Positions 47,953-61,023 of a DNA stretch of 64,000 nt are shown here, in pieces. How positions within the stretch are numbered: the first letter of the stretch is position 1; the number at the start of each line of letters is the position of its first letter. The position numbers and the translations under genes are program-made. Origin of the DNA: Watersipora subatra (Eukaryota > Bryozoa > Gymnolaemata > Cheilostomatida > Watersiporidae); assembly GCF_963576615.1 (NCBI RefSeq), contig NC_088717.1, positions 57,491,526 through 57,555,525 on the forward strand. The letters run 5' to 3'. The notes beneath the pieces are model-generated. The model worked only from the letters and a program-made list of their open reading frames with translations. It was not told where the DNA came from and made no database searches.

Positions 47953-48649
47953 ACTGAATATGACACCAGTGACCAGCGATAGGACACCGGTGATCAGCGA
48001 TAGGAAACTAGTGACCAGCGATAGGACACCGGTTACCAGCGATAGGACACTGGTTACCAGCGATAGGACACCGATTACCAGCGATAGGACACCGATTACC
48101 AGCGATAGGACACCGGTTACCAGCGATAGGACACCGGTTACCAGCGATAGGACACCGGTTACCAGCGATAGGACACCGGTTACCAGCGATAGGACACCAA
48201 TGACCAGCGATAGGACACCAGTGACCAGCGATAGGACACCAGTGACCAGCGATAGGACACCAGTGACCAGCGATAAGAGACCAATGACAAGCGATAGGAC
48301 ACCAGTGACCAGCGATAGGACACCAGTGACCAGAGATAGGACACCAGTTACCAGCGTTAGGACACCAGTTACCAGCGATAGGACACCAGTTACCAGCGAT
48401 AGGACACCAGTTACCAGCGATAGGACACCAGTTACCAGCGATAGGACACCAGTTACCAGCGATAGGACACCAGTTACCAGCGATAGGACACCAGTTACCA
48501 GCGATAGGACACCAGTTACCAGCGATAGGACACCAGTTACCAGCGATAGGACACCAGTTACCAGCGATAGGACACCAGTTACCAGCGATAGGACACCAGT
48601 TACCAGCGATAGGACACCAGTTATCAGCGATAGGACACCAGGAAAGATT
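47953..48649 (+). repeat. 21-bp minisatellite in intron of ILP gene 4
   Basis: About 33 copies of a 21-bp unit (aggacaccagttaccagcga plus t). Because 21 is divisible by three and no frame of the unit has a stop, both strands are open for more than 230 codons: TPVTSDR repeats on +, CPIAGNW repeats on -. It lies in an intron and has no coding context, so I treat it as DNA repeat only. Variants cluster in blocks (ccggttacc early, ccagttacc late). Confidence 0.93.
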
Positions 48650-48689
48650 ACCAGAAATGAAGTAGACTTGAACCCAGAGCGATAACAAA

Positions 48690-51600
48690 ATATTAAAATG
48701 TTTTAGGCTCATCACAAGGATAAAACCAAAAAATCAGTAACATAGGCCCGATTGGCATGAGTAGCTTTAAACATAGTCAAATGTCTCTTTAGTGTATTCT
48801 TATTATCTCATGTAATACGAATATATGTGGGAGCCATGGTGGCCCTTGGAATCTGTCGGACAATCACGCTCATCAATAGATGCTCACTATGTTTCCATGA
48901 CCCGATACAATCCGCAAGTTTGGCATCCGCAACAGCAAAACAGCAAACAGGAATCAGCAAACAGGAAACAGCAAAAATCCGCAAATCAAGCACATTTTGC
49001 TACTTGCAAATGTTTACTGAATGTTTAATGCTTGCAAATGGGGAACGGCACTTGGAATAATGTGCAAGAATTTAACCATTTAATAATTTTAACATTTTTT
49101 AAGTTTCAGTCATTCTTATTTCAATTTGAGCAGTTCTGAATGTACCACTATGACCTCTGAATGACATCTGGTGCAGAAACCGTTATTCTTTAAACAAAGC
49201 ATCCTCGTTAATCCGCAACATGTGAGGGTCTATTGAAACACTTATCACACGGTAACTCAATGTGCGCACAACTCCAAATCTGCACAATGGAAACAGTGAT
49301 TGTACAAGGAAACCTGAGTTTTATTAAGCCTTATTCATAAATTGTTGTATTGGTTGGGGGGGCTGGCTTGTGACCCTTCCTACTTTTTTATTAGGTCAGT
49401 CAACATCAATCCCGTGAAAGTCAGCATGACTTCATGAACTGAGTCATTGCAAAGATTAAAAACGTGTAAAGTTGATTATCTATGTACCTTGGTAACATTT
49501 TGGTAGAAAAATGAAGGTAGTATTGTTTAATTCTTTGCACGCAGCTATTACCTGTAGAGCTGCCAAGAGTTTTTGGCTAAAATTCAACAATAAAATTATG
49601 TTAGCATCTTATCTGGCCATTCTGTAATAATTATTTTAATTCAAGGAAATTCATCTAACAAAATATTTTACTAAAAAAATGTTTGAAAATTACAAAAAAT
49701 TTCTGCCTTGTCCTTATTTGTAATTGTGTTTGAATTCCTGGAGATGGCTAACAAAGCCAAAAAAGGCTGTATACCTCTCCAGGCAGGTCTGGTATGTGAT
49801 GAGTTTTAAATAACGCAGTAAAAACTTTTCATATGAAGCAAATAAGAAATACGATGGCCATATGGGAGGTCATTGTCCGATCATCCACCAACTAATAATA
49901 TGTTTATTAACAATAATAGTGGATCGTTATGTAATACTGAGTCTTCTCTAGTTTCTTCTATGAAGTTTATCAACATTATTGTTGTGTACTCCTTATAGAC
50001 TCTGCTTTCTTTGGCAGGTTGATTTTCTGGTCATGAAACCAGAAAAGATGTCAAATTTTGAGCCCTAGTTTTACTACTAATACTGACTTAATTAAGTTCT
50101 TGGTCTAGTACCACTTTCAACTCTTTCACTACTGAATTTTTGCTTGCTTTCACAGAATTAATTTTTTACAGAGGATTTTTACTGTAAACGCTAAAGTTTT
50201 TTGTTCTAAAGCTTCAATTTGAAGTTTTATGAAATAAGCAAAAGACTCCACTCTACACATACATGATTCAATGCAGTTGAAGTACAAAGGTCAAATGGCG
50301 TGTTTAATATTCTTTTAGTCTACTAAGATTGGCTACAAAAGAAAAACACGATAGTTTAGGCAGTTCAACCAGAAGGCAGACCACATTCTCTAATGTTAAA
50401 ATATAGTTATCAGAAATATCGAAGCTCCACTGTTGAAGAGTAGCCCTAGCAGAAATACGTTTAGGTTGCCTTTTACAATTTTCTATTTTCCATCCTGAAC
50501 CGGAAATTTTTTTTAATTAAATTGCGATGTTATGCTGTGAATTTTGAATGAAAAGGAAGCTAACTGTTTTGTTTTGGTGAAATGGTAACACAATATAAAT
50601 ACAGTTAGTTTGTTGTGTCAAGATTTCAGGTGACTATGACTCTGATCTATGATAGGTAGTTAGCTCTATGATCCATGATCAGTGTTTTGTATAAGTACTA
50701 AGGCAAACTGTTATAATGGTTTCTGGCCAAAATAAACAATAGAGGTGAGCCATTTGAGTTGAACTACCACAGAGCGAGTGGCCCATTCAAATTTACCTCT
50801 TGTTCTGGTACAATTTCTATTGCTCTTCAAGATTGACTGGCAAATTGTAATTGCTTTTAGAATGACCACTATGACCCTCACATGTAGTCGTACTAGTACC
50901 TCGGCAGTCCGGATGTACTGTGAGAGATCGTCAGGCGTGCCAATAAGGCGCAGAATAAATATGTGCACAATTATTCTAAAGTCTTGGAATGTAAACAATT
51001 AGTGCAGGTGGTAGTGCGCAAGGCTGGTGTTGTGAATATCATGAGTTCAAACCTTGTTAGAAGTAATCTTTTTCGAGGGATGGATAAATGGACGGACATG
51101 GCTCTATAGTAAAGTTTATACAAAATTATAAGACTGTTCTAATAGGCCAAAGCTGTCTTGTCTCCTAAGTTTTCCGACCAATCAGAGTGCATATATTCGA
51201 GTATTAACTTAGTGTCTTTTTGCACTGACAAATCTCAACTAATCTTTCTCAGATAAGACTAGAGTTCTTCCAGCCTTGTAAACCTTTCTTTTTAGGTGAC
51301 AACATGACTTCATAGCTGGCCTCAGTCACTTTAAGGGTCGTCTTCAGTCATTTTTTGAGTCGAATATATGAAGGGCTGTTGTTCGACCTACACCAATTCA
51401 TTATTAAATAGTTACTGATAATTGTGAGCAGCCCATCTAGTTATAACTAACATGCTATGGGAGATACCGTGAATCACTTACATGTACATACATAGAGGTT
51501 GTTTTTAATTTCTTTTTGCACTGAGTTATGAAAACATTTGCCCATATTTTACCCTTACACAAAATATTTCATATTTTGCTAAAGTTTCATCCAATAGTTT

Positions 51601-53790
51601 TGAATGAGTTTTCTATTTTATATTTTATAGTTATTTGGTTTTAGAATCGCTTTCTTTTCTTTAGGAACCAAAATCTGCTGTAGAATCCCTATCGTAGTTC
51701 TGCAGTAGCCAACCCGTGTTGCTAGTTAGTAGCCAGTAATTTATAAGTCAGCATAAATTTGACATGAAATCTAACTACTCCGGAGACTTTTTATGAGTTG
51801 GAACAATACTCAACCATACAAGCCCACAATTGGTTATGTCATGACCACAAGTATGGGACATTTTGTTCTTTATAACGTTGCTTAGATCAACTCGGTGAAC
51901 TTGAGTCAACTATGCCTGCAGACATAATGCTGCTTTGGGGTCTTACATCAAATAAACCGCATACAATCCCAACAGTAGGTAACGGGTCTCAGACAAAAAA
52001 GATAGTTTAGTTTAACAGTTCTTATCATAAAGTACTTCAAAGAATTGTCTAGCTCTCATAAATGTTGTCTAGAACCGCCACTTTGGTTAAACTGAATGGT
52101 AGATAACCACAGCTACCATCAATTCAAAAGGAACATGCAGGAACACAAAACCCTGGATTATTATAGCAGGCCAACTATAAAACTCGTAACGAAAACTAGC
52201 TCTAAAAATAGTGTCCATGACTGGTAATATATTTCATCCATTGGAAACAACTGAGTAAAATTTAATTTTGCTTGATAAAGTTGTTTTACGTGTAAACAAA
52301 TCATTGGAGCTTTCGTTCTTGTTTTAATTAATATCTAGCATAGTCTTACATAGCAATGAAGTTTGGTTTTATGTATGAGCTACAGTTGTCACTGGCAGCA
52401 ATCAGGCTGCCACTCACAAGATGACATCACCAGTGTAGTGTCATTGCTTGTATGTATATGTAATCAAATTAAAAGTGTGTGTTTGTAGCGGTTGTTTGTA
52501 AACTAGTAACAATAGCAAAAAAGTTTACTTTGTGATTATTTTAGACTAGACTGTGATCCTTTATTCGATCATATTCTGTATTTTATCTAGGCGGTTTTTA
52601 CCTTTATGTTTAATAATGAATTGATGAATACTAAACAGTGAGCTTGATGTTTTGTAATGAATGATATGGCCTGTTTTACTTTAACTCTATCTTAGTATTG
52701 TGTTTAGAAACAACAAGATTATAAGAACTTAAAATCTTAACAAAAGGTTTCTTAATAAAATACAGTAACACCTTGAGATGCATTCTGGGACCTAGCTCGT
52801 ATGTCAATTTGTTTGTTTTTCAAATCAAGTTTTTAAATATATAACCTGAAAAATAAGTTTTAATTTTACATTACACTTAATTCCAATTTTGTTTTCAGTG
52901 TTTCACTTTTTTCTTCCCGCTTGGCTTTTTTGTCTCGTTCATTGACTCACTTTCATATTCATGTGTAGTCGACCTTTTTAAAACCTTTTAAAACTGCACT
53001 GCCAAGAAAATAAAAATGCCGTTCTCATGCGCTGATGCTGTTCTGATGAGAAAATCTTGTTTCAAATATTAATGTATAGCATTATTTTCTGTAAAGAAGT
53101 ATAGCGATGTAATTATCTGCACAAAGGTTATTGCTATCACAAATTGTTGCTAATGCATATTAAATGATAAATATGCTTATGATATTTTAATAACAGCAAT
53201 AAAAAGTCCAACATGAGAGTCATGGCTTTCACACCACTTTCTCATTGGTCAATCTATTTGTCAACAATGCGCTTCATTTATCAGCGTTGGTGAGTGTAGC
53301 CACAGCATATATCTACACCGTGTCTGTTTGTTTGGTTTCTTTACAGCCATCATCTGCACCTACAAACCAATATAGTTGTGGCTGCCGTTAAAATATGCCG
53401 AATAAATCTTACCATCAATGCTGCCTTTATAAGTATAGTTAGTGTTATTACTAATAAAACTACCAGGGGTGAAAAGGTCAACTATCAGCCCCTGTCCATA
53501 AGTTAGATGTTGTTGAAAACCTTTCAAAGACAAGGTTGGAATATTTGTATTCCAAAAAGTTCCCTATATAAGATCGACAGTTTTTGGCTCAGCTCATTTA
53601 GCATCTCATTTCATGCAATGATGAACTAATAGCTGTAATGGTGACACCAAAATTGTGTAAAAGTTGGCAGTTCAGACTACAAAATAGGGAATACGCGCAG
53701 TTTTATATCATTCTTTTATTTATAGCATCATTTATTCGAACATTTTGTTACTGTAAAACTTTGAAACGCCGTGGCAACCATTCTTCCCTA
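48690..53790. other. Intron of ILP gene 4, scattered repeats
   Basis: No exon of another gene is evident. Pieces seen: 49722-49800 (cctggagatggctaacaaag), matched at 56640-56715; 50360-50525, matched at 24118-24330; a tRNA-like SINE head at 51003-51060; and a 52768-52860 fragment (tacagtaacaccttgagatg) of a MITE type. The other sequence is AT-rich and unassigned. Confidence 0.5.
51003..51130 (+). mobile_element. tRNA-derived SINE
   Basis: A-box-like gcaggtggtagtgcgcaagg and B-box-like atgagttcaaaccttg at tRNA spacing, then a body with ggatggataaatggacggac. Distinct from the SINE at 176 and the one at 19800. Confidence 0.55.
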
Positions 53791-53799
53791 GTCACGCTT

Positions 53800-56560
53800 G
53801 CTTAAAGGTATTGTTCAAATAGAGGGTAGCGCTGTATTTTTTAAATAGCTCGTCAGAAATTTAGGAAGATAAATTTAACCTTTTCACAGGCGCAGCGGAT
53901 GTCACGTATGTTCTGTACTCTACTTTGGGGAATGACATTAACCCTTTTAGATTCAAGAAATCTACTGTAACTCACCTCCAACTTGTCATAGATCTCTAAA
54001 TAAATATGAATTGGGAAGCTGAGAAATATATCTACCAGATGATATCTATTGCTTGCAATTAACTTACAAAGATTTTATAGCCTGCAATCCAATTCGTTGG
54101 AGCTTTCAATTTTTTATTTCATTCTAAATTTGAAAGCTTATTTTTATTTTATAACTATATTTGATAATGTTGCATAAAAGCTCATTGCACTCATAGACAT
54201 CTGCTACAGTTTTCAGCCAGAAATGGCTTTTTATGTGCAATGGGAGAGGAGTTATGAGCCTTGATTCATTGTAAGCCAAGTTCATATTACCGCAATCATG
54301 CTATCAAATAATATGCCATAAATCTGCATATTTATAAGTTATAGAACAGTAATCTATCAAATGCTACATTCAAGAATAAGTGAAATAAACCAACCATGTT
54401 TATATTAACACTTATAACACTTATATATAACACTTATGGAAACAAAATATTTGCATCGTTAGCTCTGTCAGTTGCATTCTGATTTTTGCTTTTGCTTGGA
54501 TCTATTTCATCTTCTTCTAGTTGTTCCACAGTTCTTCAGATCTCAATTCTTTTTCTGCACTCCTGAACTAGTCCATATTAGTGTCGAAATAGTTTTTTAG
54601 CAGAGACAAACTTTTATATGTTGCTTTTTGCACAAATTATGAGAAATTTTTTAATTGTTATTGATGTAACTGAGCCATTAAGTACCATTTTGTGAACACT
54701 TTTCTACTGATCACTTGCTATTATGGGTTCATACATTTCAAAAAATGTCAAAGTGGCATTCAAATAGAGGTGGCGTTCAATTAAAGGGTGGCGCTCCATT
54801 TTTGTTCCTTCTCCTATAGTGGCGGGCAAAAAGAGGTGGCATTCACATCAGGGATTACGTGTTTGTCACAATTTCCATTTCCATAACATTTCCATAATTC
54901 ATTTTCATATTATTTCCATTTCCATAACATTTCCATAATCTATTTCCATATTATTTCCATTTCCATAACATTTCCATAATTCATTTCCATATGATTTCCA
55001 TTTCCATAACATTTCCATAATTTATTTCCATATTATTCCCATTTCCATAACATTTCCATAATTTATTTCCATATTATTTCCATTTCCATAACATTTCCAT
55101 AATTCATTTCCATAGTTTTTTCCATTTCCATAACATTTCCATAATTCATTTTCATATTATTTCCATTTCCATAACATTTCCATAATTTATTTCCATATTA
55201 TTTCCATTTCCATAATTCCTTTTCATATTATTTCCATTTCCATAACATTTCCATATTTTTTCCATTTCCATAACATTTCCATAATTCATTTCCATATTTT
55301 TTCCATTTCCATAACATTTCCATATTTCTAAAATAAAATTTCCATATCCATTTCCATAAAAATTATGGAAATATTTATGTTTATGGAAATGGAAAAGTAA
55401 ACATTTCCATAATATGTTTAGCGATCCCTGGTGTGTACGTATGTGTGCGCGCTTGCGTGTCAAATGAGCGTGTGTGTGTGTGCAATCGTCAACTCTTCCC
55501 GAATATGTGATTGATTTATACATAATATGAATATGATATTTGCTTGCTAATATACTTTATTTAGGGTCCAGGCAACATCAAAACTGTATGCTACCATTGC
55601 CTATAACTAAGCCAGAGACGATTTGAGATGTTTTGAGAGTTTCTTTCAGACTACCTTAATAGTTTCTGTAATACCACTGATGTTAGCTGGGTTTGTGTGT
55701 TACCATTGTCCGTACATGTAGCCAAGTCCAGAGACAATTTGAGTTAATTTCTTCCAGACCACTTTAATAGTTTCTGTAATACCATGGATGTTAGCTGGGT
55801 TTGTGTGTTACCATTGTCTATACATGTAGCCGAGCAAGAGACAATTTAAGTTAGTTTCTTCCAGACCCCTTTAATAGTTTCTGTAATACCACTGATTTTA
55901 GCTGTTTGTGTATTACCATTGTCTATTCATGTAGCCTAGTCTATACAATATAACTCCCCTCTGTTTATATCTTGGATTACGTGTATGTTACAATTTCCAT
56001 AATTCAATTCTATATTATTTCCATTTCCATAAAATTTCCATAATTCATTTCCATAATTTCCATATTATTTCCATTTCCATACCCTTTCCATAATTTATTT
56101 CCATATTATTTCCATTTCCATAATATTTCCATAATTCATTTCCATATTATTTCCATTTCCATAATTCATTTCCATATTTTTTTCCATTTCCATAACATTT
56201 CCATAATTTATTTACATATTATTTCCATTTTCATAACATTTCCATAATTCATTTCCATAGTTTTTTCCATTTCCATAACATTTCCATAATTTATTTCCAT
56301 ATTATTTCCATTTCCATAACATTTCCATAATTCATTTCCATATTTTTTCCATTTCCATAACATTTCCATAATTCATTTTCATATTATTTCCATTTCCATA
56401 ACATTTCCATATTTCTAAAATAAAATTTCCATATCCATTTCCATAAAATTATGGAAATATCTATGTTTATGGAAATGGATATGGAAAAGTAAACATTTCC
56501 ATAATATGTTTAGCGATCCCTGATTCACATAAAGGTGGCCTTCGAAAACAGGTTTTACAG
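53800..56560. mobile_element. MITE of the ACCGTAAAA family, carrying a nested hAT-like element
   Basis: The left part matches 31850-32350. The right end (gaaaacaggttttacagtaa) is the family terminus. The two halves are separated by the 1.67-kb insertion at 54849-56522: gtggcattcacat on the left continues as attcacataaaggtgg on the right once the insertion and its duplication are removed. Confidence 0.7.
54849..56522. mobile_element. Non-autonomous hAT-like element built of TTCCAT arrays
   Basis: It starts cagggattacgtgtttgtca and ends tagcgatccctg, with CAGGGAT/ATCCCTG termini. It is flanked by a perfect 8-bp duplication, attcacat (54841-54848 and 56523-56530). Inside are two similar subunits (54849-55431 and about 55972-56522). 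Each is an array of ttccatttccataacatt-type units ending in an inverted ttatggaaatgga stretch and the gcgatccctg terminus. Between them, 55590-55935 holds about three copies of a 105-110-bp repeat containing gtttctgtaataccactgat. No transposase. Confidence 0.85.
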
Positions 56561-56564
56561 TAAA

Positions 56565-57678
56565 TGAAATGTCTATTTGCCCTATTTCTTGCTTTTTTCA
56601 CTTCCGGTATTTGAATTGTTCATTATTAAAAATTTCATCAAATTCCTGGAGATGGCCATTAGGGCCAGAAAGGGCTGTAATCCCTTTCTAGACAGGTCTG
56701 CTATACGGTGAGGCATAGCTGTTGGGTTCAGTCTACATACAACAGTTTTGTTAGCAACATTTTTTCAACAAGACCAGTAATTAACCTAGTCATACTGAAA
56801 CTACTTCTATCAATCGTTGCTGTTCGGGATGTCAGTTTATGGCTATATTTTTATTGACCTTCTGACCTTTTGTCTGTCAAATTTGTCTTTATAATAACAA
56901 CTCTCACTCCAAGTTTCTATACAGGACATTGCAGCAAGGCTTTAAGTAGCTCTCGTAACAACCTTGACACTATTCTCATTCCTTTCTTAGGTGGGTGTGT
57001 TCGCAAATACGCTGACATCAAAAGATTTTTAAGTGTATTGAGAATTGTCACTAATATATAAGCCACTAATATCTAATTGTCACTAAGTGTCACGAGTTGT
57101 CACTAATATTTAAGGACTGTATTTCACCTTTGTATCTTATCATCTTTTATCCTTGGCTCTTTCATAACTAGCCAAACAAAAATCTTATATGCTTCTGGAA
57201 GCACCAGGTTAACATCTGGATGTGTAGCGATTAAGTTACATATTGTTACTGACTCAAACTAGAGCTTCCACATTTTGGCGATTTACCTATTCAGTGATGA
57301 TTTTCAAGGTAGACAATTTGAAACCGTCTACTTTGAAGACCGGCCATCTAGTCTTATAATGAGGCCATTGCATGGCGTTCGGACAATCATGGAACAAATG
57401 TTTCTAGTTGTCACGAACACAAAACAGTTTCTTTTTAAGTTAAAATATACAAAAATATTACCAACAATTTACAAGTCTTTTTTACGTAATAATAATATCG
57501 CAAATAGTCTATTTGCAATATCAAAATGTCTGGTGATTTTTTAAAATCCTGAAGCTCTAGTCTAAACTTTATGCTGTATGACAAAACTTCGCTATTTCGA
57601 GTTTAAACAGGTGGTGTTAAAATGGCCGATTATAGAATGTTGGGTCATTCTACTAACTGTATTTGAAACTGCTTGCAG
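56565..57678. other. Intron of ILP gene 4, 3' part
   Basis: 56640-56715 repeats 49722-49800. The + strand ORFs at 56870 and 57275 (63 and 89 codons) show no known motif and no support for being exons. Confidence 0.4.
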
Positions 57679-57887
57679 GTCGTCAAACAAGTCGATTGAG
57701 ATACAAACGAAGCTTGAAAAGTGCATCGCCATTCCGAAGTGCATCTAAAGCCCATGAGTTTTTGCAATCGAAGCAATCAAGGGTGAAGAGGTCGCTGTAC
57801 CGGAATCGAGGTCCTCTCTGTGAATGTTGCATAAACAGATGCAACACAGAGGAGATGCTTGAATATTGCCCTCTCATGTATTTGTGA
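57679..57887 (+). CDS. Insulin-like peptide gene 4, C-peptide and A-chain exon
   Basis: It follows a gcttgcag acceptor and joins in phase 1 to the donor at 47760, giving ...ERG-RQTSRLRYKR. Dibasic RYKR and RVKR sites bound a C peptide that keeps the core of genes 2 and 3 (SPF-x-S-x3-AH-x-FL; here SPFRSASKAHEFL). The A chain reads GPLCECCINRCNTEEMLEYC, with the CxCC-x3-C-x8-C pattern, then PLMYL and TGA. With 47608-47759 it supplies eight cysteines and all processing sites, so the gene appears functional. The intron is about 9.9 kb and filled with repeats. Confidence 0.85.
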
Positions 57888-58005
57888 TATATGTATTTTT
57901 CTACTTCTCTGACCAAATTTACAAACTACGCGCAAATATTTGATAGACACATTGTATTAAAAACAGTTCAACTTTTTTATATATTATTTATACAATTTGG
58001 TATTA

Positions 58006-58011
58006 AATAAA
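58006..58011 (+). terminator. Polyadenylation signal of ILP gene 4
   Basis: AATAAA 119 bases after the stop codon. Confidence 0.5.
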
Positions 58012-58124
58012 CATTTTATTATAGTGAAACTGTTGTCTTATATGGAGGAAGAATGTGAATAAGATTAGTTGCTAGGTAACAAATAAGATACCGTACTTGA
58101 GTTCAATGTGTGATAGTAGTAGGG

Positions 58125-58537
58125 CTAAGGTCTCATTCACCCTATATCACGTTATGTCGGGGAGTTAAACCCACAATGCATCAGTGATCATTTGCAATAA
58201 CATTGTTCATGCTATTATAAACTCATCGCAAGTACATCGACGAATAGTCTGCAGTCTGCGGCATAGTCTTATCATTACACAATGCGGTCACTGAAACAAT
58301 GAAATGCTAGTGAAGCAGCAGCTAACATGAAGAGAAATATATCCGCGACAACCAATCACGATCACCGAAGTGGTGCACATTGCACAGACTGTTGTGCATA
58401 CTCAGTGAAATATCGGAAGTTTGACAGGTGCAATGCTTCCCGACATATCTGTATTGGTTCGGTGATGTCATCAATTTACAGTACACAGTCGTCGCGAAGA
58501 CAACCCTGACACAGTGATGCAGTGTGAACCTGCCTTA
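58125..58537. mobile_element. MITE with GGCTGGTTCACAC-type termini, copy 3
   Basis: Ends taaggtctcattcaccctat and cagtgtgaacctgcctta are inverted copies. Its interior matches 15619-16044, including the gtggtgcacattgcacag segment. It sits just downstream of ILP gene 4. Confidence 0.65.
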
Positions 58538-58539
58538 CG

Positions 58540-59590
58540 ACCAAAATGCTGTATAGCCGTAACATCTATTATAAGGTATCGCTTGCTATATAAGCCTGTT
58601 ACATCTATTATAAGGTAATCAATCTATCACCACACTCAGGATGTCTCGGGAACATACCGCAAGTACCTGTTGGTCGTTGTCCATATATGAATCAATTAAT
58701 CGCTTTGTTCTAATTTCTCTAGCTGAGTACTTTCTCAGAGGTCAGTTATAAGCATGCAGCAAGCTCCATCATTGTCACGAGACTTGTGACGAAACCTCAC
58801 ACGCAGGTATTTAATTTCAAGCAATTGTTTTTGATTGTCAACAGAAGTGGGAAAGGATTCTTCATGGAATACTTCCAAGCGAGAGTTTAATCATTATAGA
58901 ATCATCATTAGTTCCTCGCTTGTTCCAAGTTTCCACACCTGCCTATGTGGGGTCGAACAATATTACAAAACTGGTGCTGGTTATATAATATATCACACAT
59001 ATCGTTTATAACACAAACACAATTATTCAATATAATGACAAACTCTTAGAAAAGAACAAAAGAAAAACAGCTCGCTGCACATCATCTGCATTCCAGTGAT
59101 TATTTCAAACTTTGCTTAAAGGGAAAGTAAACACAATTTACTGATGAAGGCCAACTTTTACTCTGTTTGTTTTGTGTAATTTACTGCGTTTAGCAAAATA
59201 TAAATTATTTTTTACAACAGATAAATACTCAGAATAATATTTTAAAAACAAAAAATGCCCGTGCATTCACATATAACTGAGTACAAAGTCTTTTTTCAAT
59301 TGCATATTTTGCAAAAATCGGATAGATAACGCTATTGCAAAAATGAGTGTGAAACGGACTCGCCACTGGGAACACTGACTCTTCATCAACCATCCAATCA
59401 CAAGACACGTAGCGTTTGACTTGAATCGTGATCTAATGTGAGGGACATCGCATGTCTCCCGCAATTGTGACAATCCGGAAACAAGTGCAGATTTAGAACA
59501 CGTCTTTGATCGTAGTTGCTAATACACATATTGCTAAAATATTTCAACTTAAATTTATTTCTGTCGTTGTTCTATTACGTTCACAATACA
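58540..59590. other. Unassigned interval upstream of the P2X7-type ORF
   Basis: No clear gene. 59267-59473 on the - strand is open for 68 codons but looks like part of a repeat (the ctcatttttgcaatagcg type), not an exon. A promoter for the downstream ORF could lie here; none was identified. Confidence 0.35.
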
Positions 59591-60328
59591 ATGGCTAAAA
59601 GACTCACACCTAAAACAACCACTCCTTATAGAAGCTACCCAATTGACGAAGTTGAAGATGGGCAAAGATATAAATATATCAGTGTTCAACTATTCAACCA
59701 GCGCAAGCGAAAAAGACAGTCAGATTCATAATCGTCATGTTCAACAAAGATTAGTATAGCAACGACCACGAGCACTGCAATTACTACCACTGCTTCAACT
59801 ACAATTGCTTCGCCTACGACTACCTCCACCGACGTCTTACCAACTCCAAATAAATTTTGCAAGTGTGGCAATTGTTCTGACTTGCCGACAGCTATTGAAA
59901 AAGTATGTTGCTACACTGAAAATTTGGCTAAGACAAACTTTCAGGATGATCAGTATATTCCCAGTATAAATAGCTGCATCCTGCAATCTAATTTACTAAT
60001 ACATCAGATATTGGGGAAAGTTGCCATACAACTCTCATGGTTCAAGCATCAAAGGTATCTTGGCTTCAGAGGGAATATTCTTCTGTTTACTAACATGACT
60101 AATTTAAACTACAGACACCATGCTTATAGAAACTATATGGATTTCGTCTACGGGTACCTTGGAAGAAGAAAACGGAAAGTTATTCCTTCATGCGTTGTTG
60201 CCTACATACGCACAATGTGGCCTGATCCAAATGGGAGTGATGTAGGCTTCAAAAATGTGGAATCGGAGGATGAAGATCAGAATGACGCAGATGAAGTGGA
60301 GCTTTTTATTATGGATGAAGGAAATTAA
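59591..60328 (+). pseudogene. P2X7-type C-terminal domain protein, one in-frame stop
   Basis: A single-exon frame of 246 codons begins at ATG 59591, is interrupted by TAA at 59729-59731, and continues in the same frame to TAA at 60326-60328. After a Thr/Ser-rich linker comes KFCKCGNCSDLP, then EKVCCYTEN, then YRHHAYRNYMDFVYGYLG and VIPSCVVAYIRTMWP. These are landmarks of the cytosolic C-terminal (ballast) domain of P2X7 receptors, which holds a zinc site built from Cys and His. Channel-forming segments are absent, so this is a free-standing domain protein like the expanded families in many invertebrates. The tail is acidic (SEDEDQNDADEVE). Either the stop makes it a young pseudogene, or translation begins downstream of it. 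Function unknown. Confidence 0.75.
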
Positions 60329-61023
60329 TGTAAGTTCAGTTGTGAGTTGAGCAAAATTTGGTTTTTATAAATCTTTTAACTGAATCTGACAGCAACGTTA
60401 CTTAGCTGATCTTCATGACTTGCACAGTGAATAAGTGAATAATGTATGGTTTGAGAAATAAGTATGTTTGAGAAAACAGCACCGACACTGTAAAACACAT
60501 ACATACCGTAAGACCTCATGCTCAAGCCGCGCGGCTTGTGCTCAAAAACAGATGTCTCACAAAAGAAAAAAATAATCCTCCAACAAGCCGCGTATGCCCA
60601 CAGACCGCGGCTAATGACTGAGGTTTTGTCATCCTTGACCCCCTTCGGGAGCCAGAGTGTTAAGACGGGTTTTTCTATACCCCCTGTCCTCTTGAATAAG
60701 AAACCATTCTACATCAGTACACATGAAAATAATTTTCTTTTACTTCCAAGTTCGAATTAAAATTCTTAAACCCTTGCATCAATAACTTATTTGCCATGTC
60801 TCAGCTAGATTTTTATTGCACTGTTAGAGGGCTTCATGTTTATGGAAAGATGCTGGTCAAGAATGAAAAGGTGTTAATAACCTATGACTGTGGTGAGTTA
60901 AACATGAGCGATAAATTCTTCTTTAGTCTAAAATATTCCGTAAACATGACCTTGAAAATAAACGAGTAAGTCGCCAAAACCCCGTACATAAAAGTGTATC
61001 ATGACTGCGATTGTATGGTTATA

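Noticed and set aside
47960-48715. TPVTSDR and CPIAGNW repeat proteins
   Set aside because: The 21-bp unit lacks stops in these frames by chance; the array lies in an intron and both strands are equally open.
57275-57544. 89-codon ORF upstream of the last exon of insulin-like gene 4
   Set aside because: Ordinary composition but no known motif, no good splice sites in phase with gene 4, and the direct junction 47759 to 57679 is fully in phase without it.
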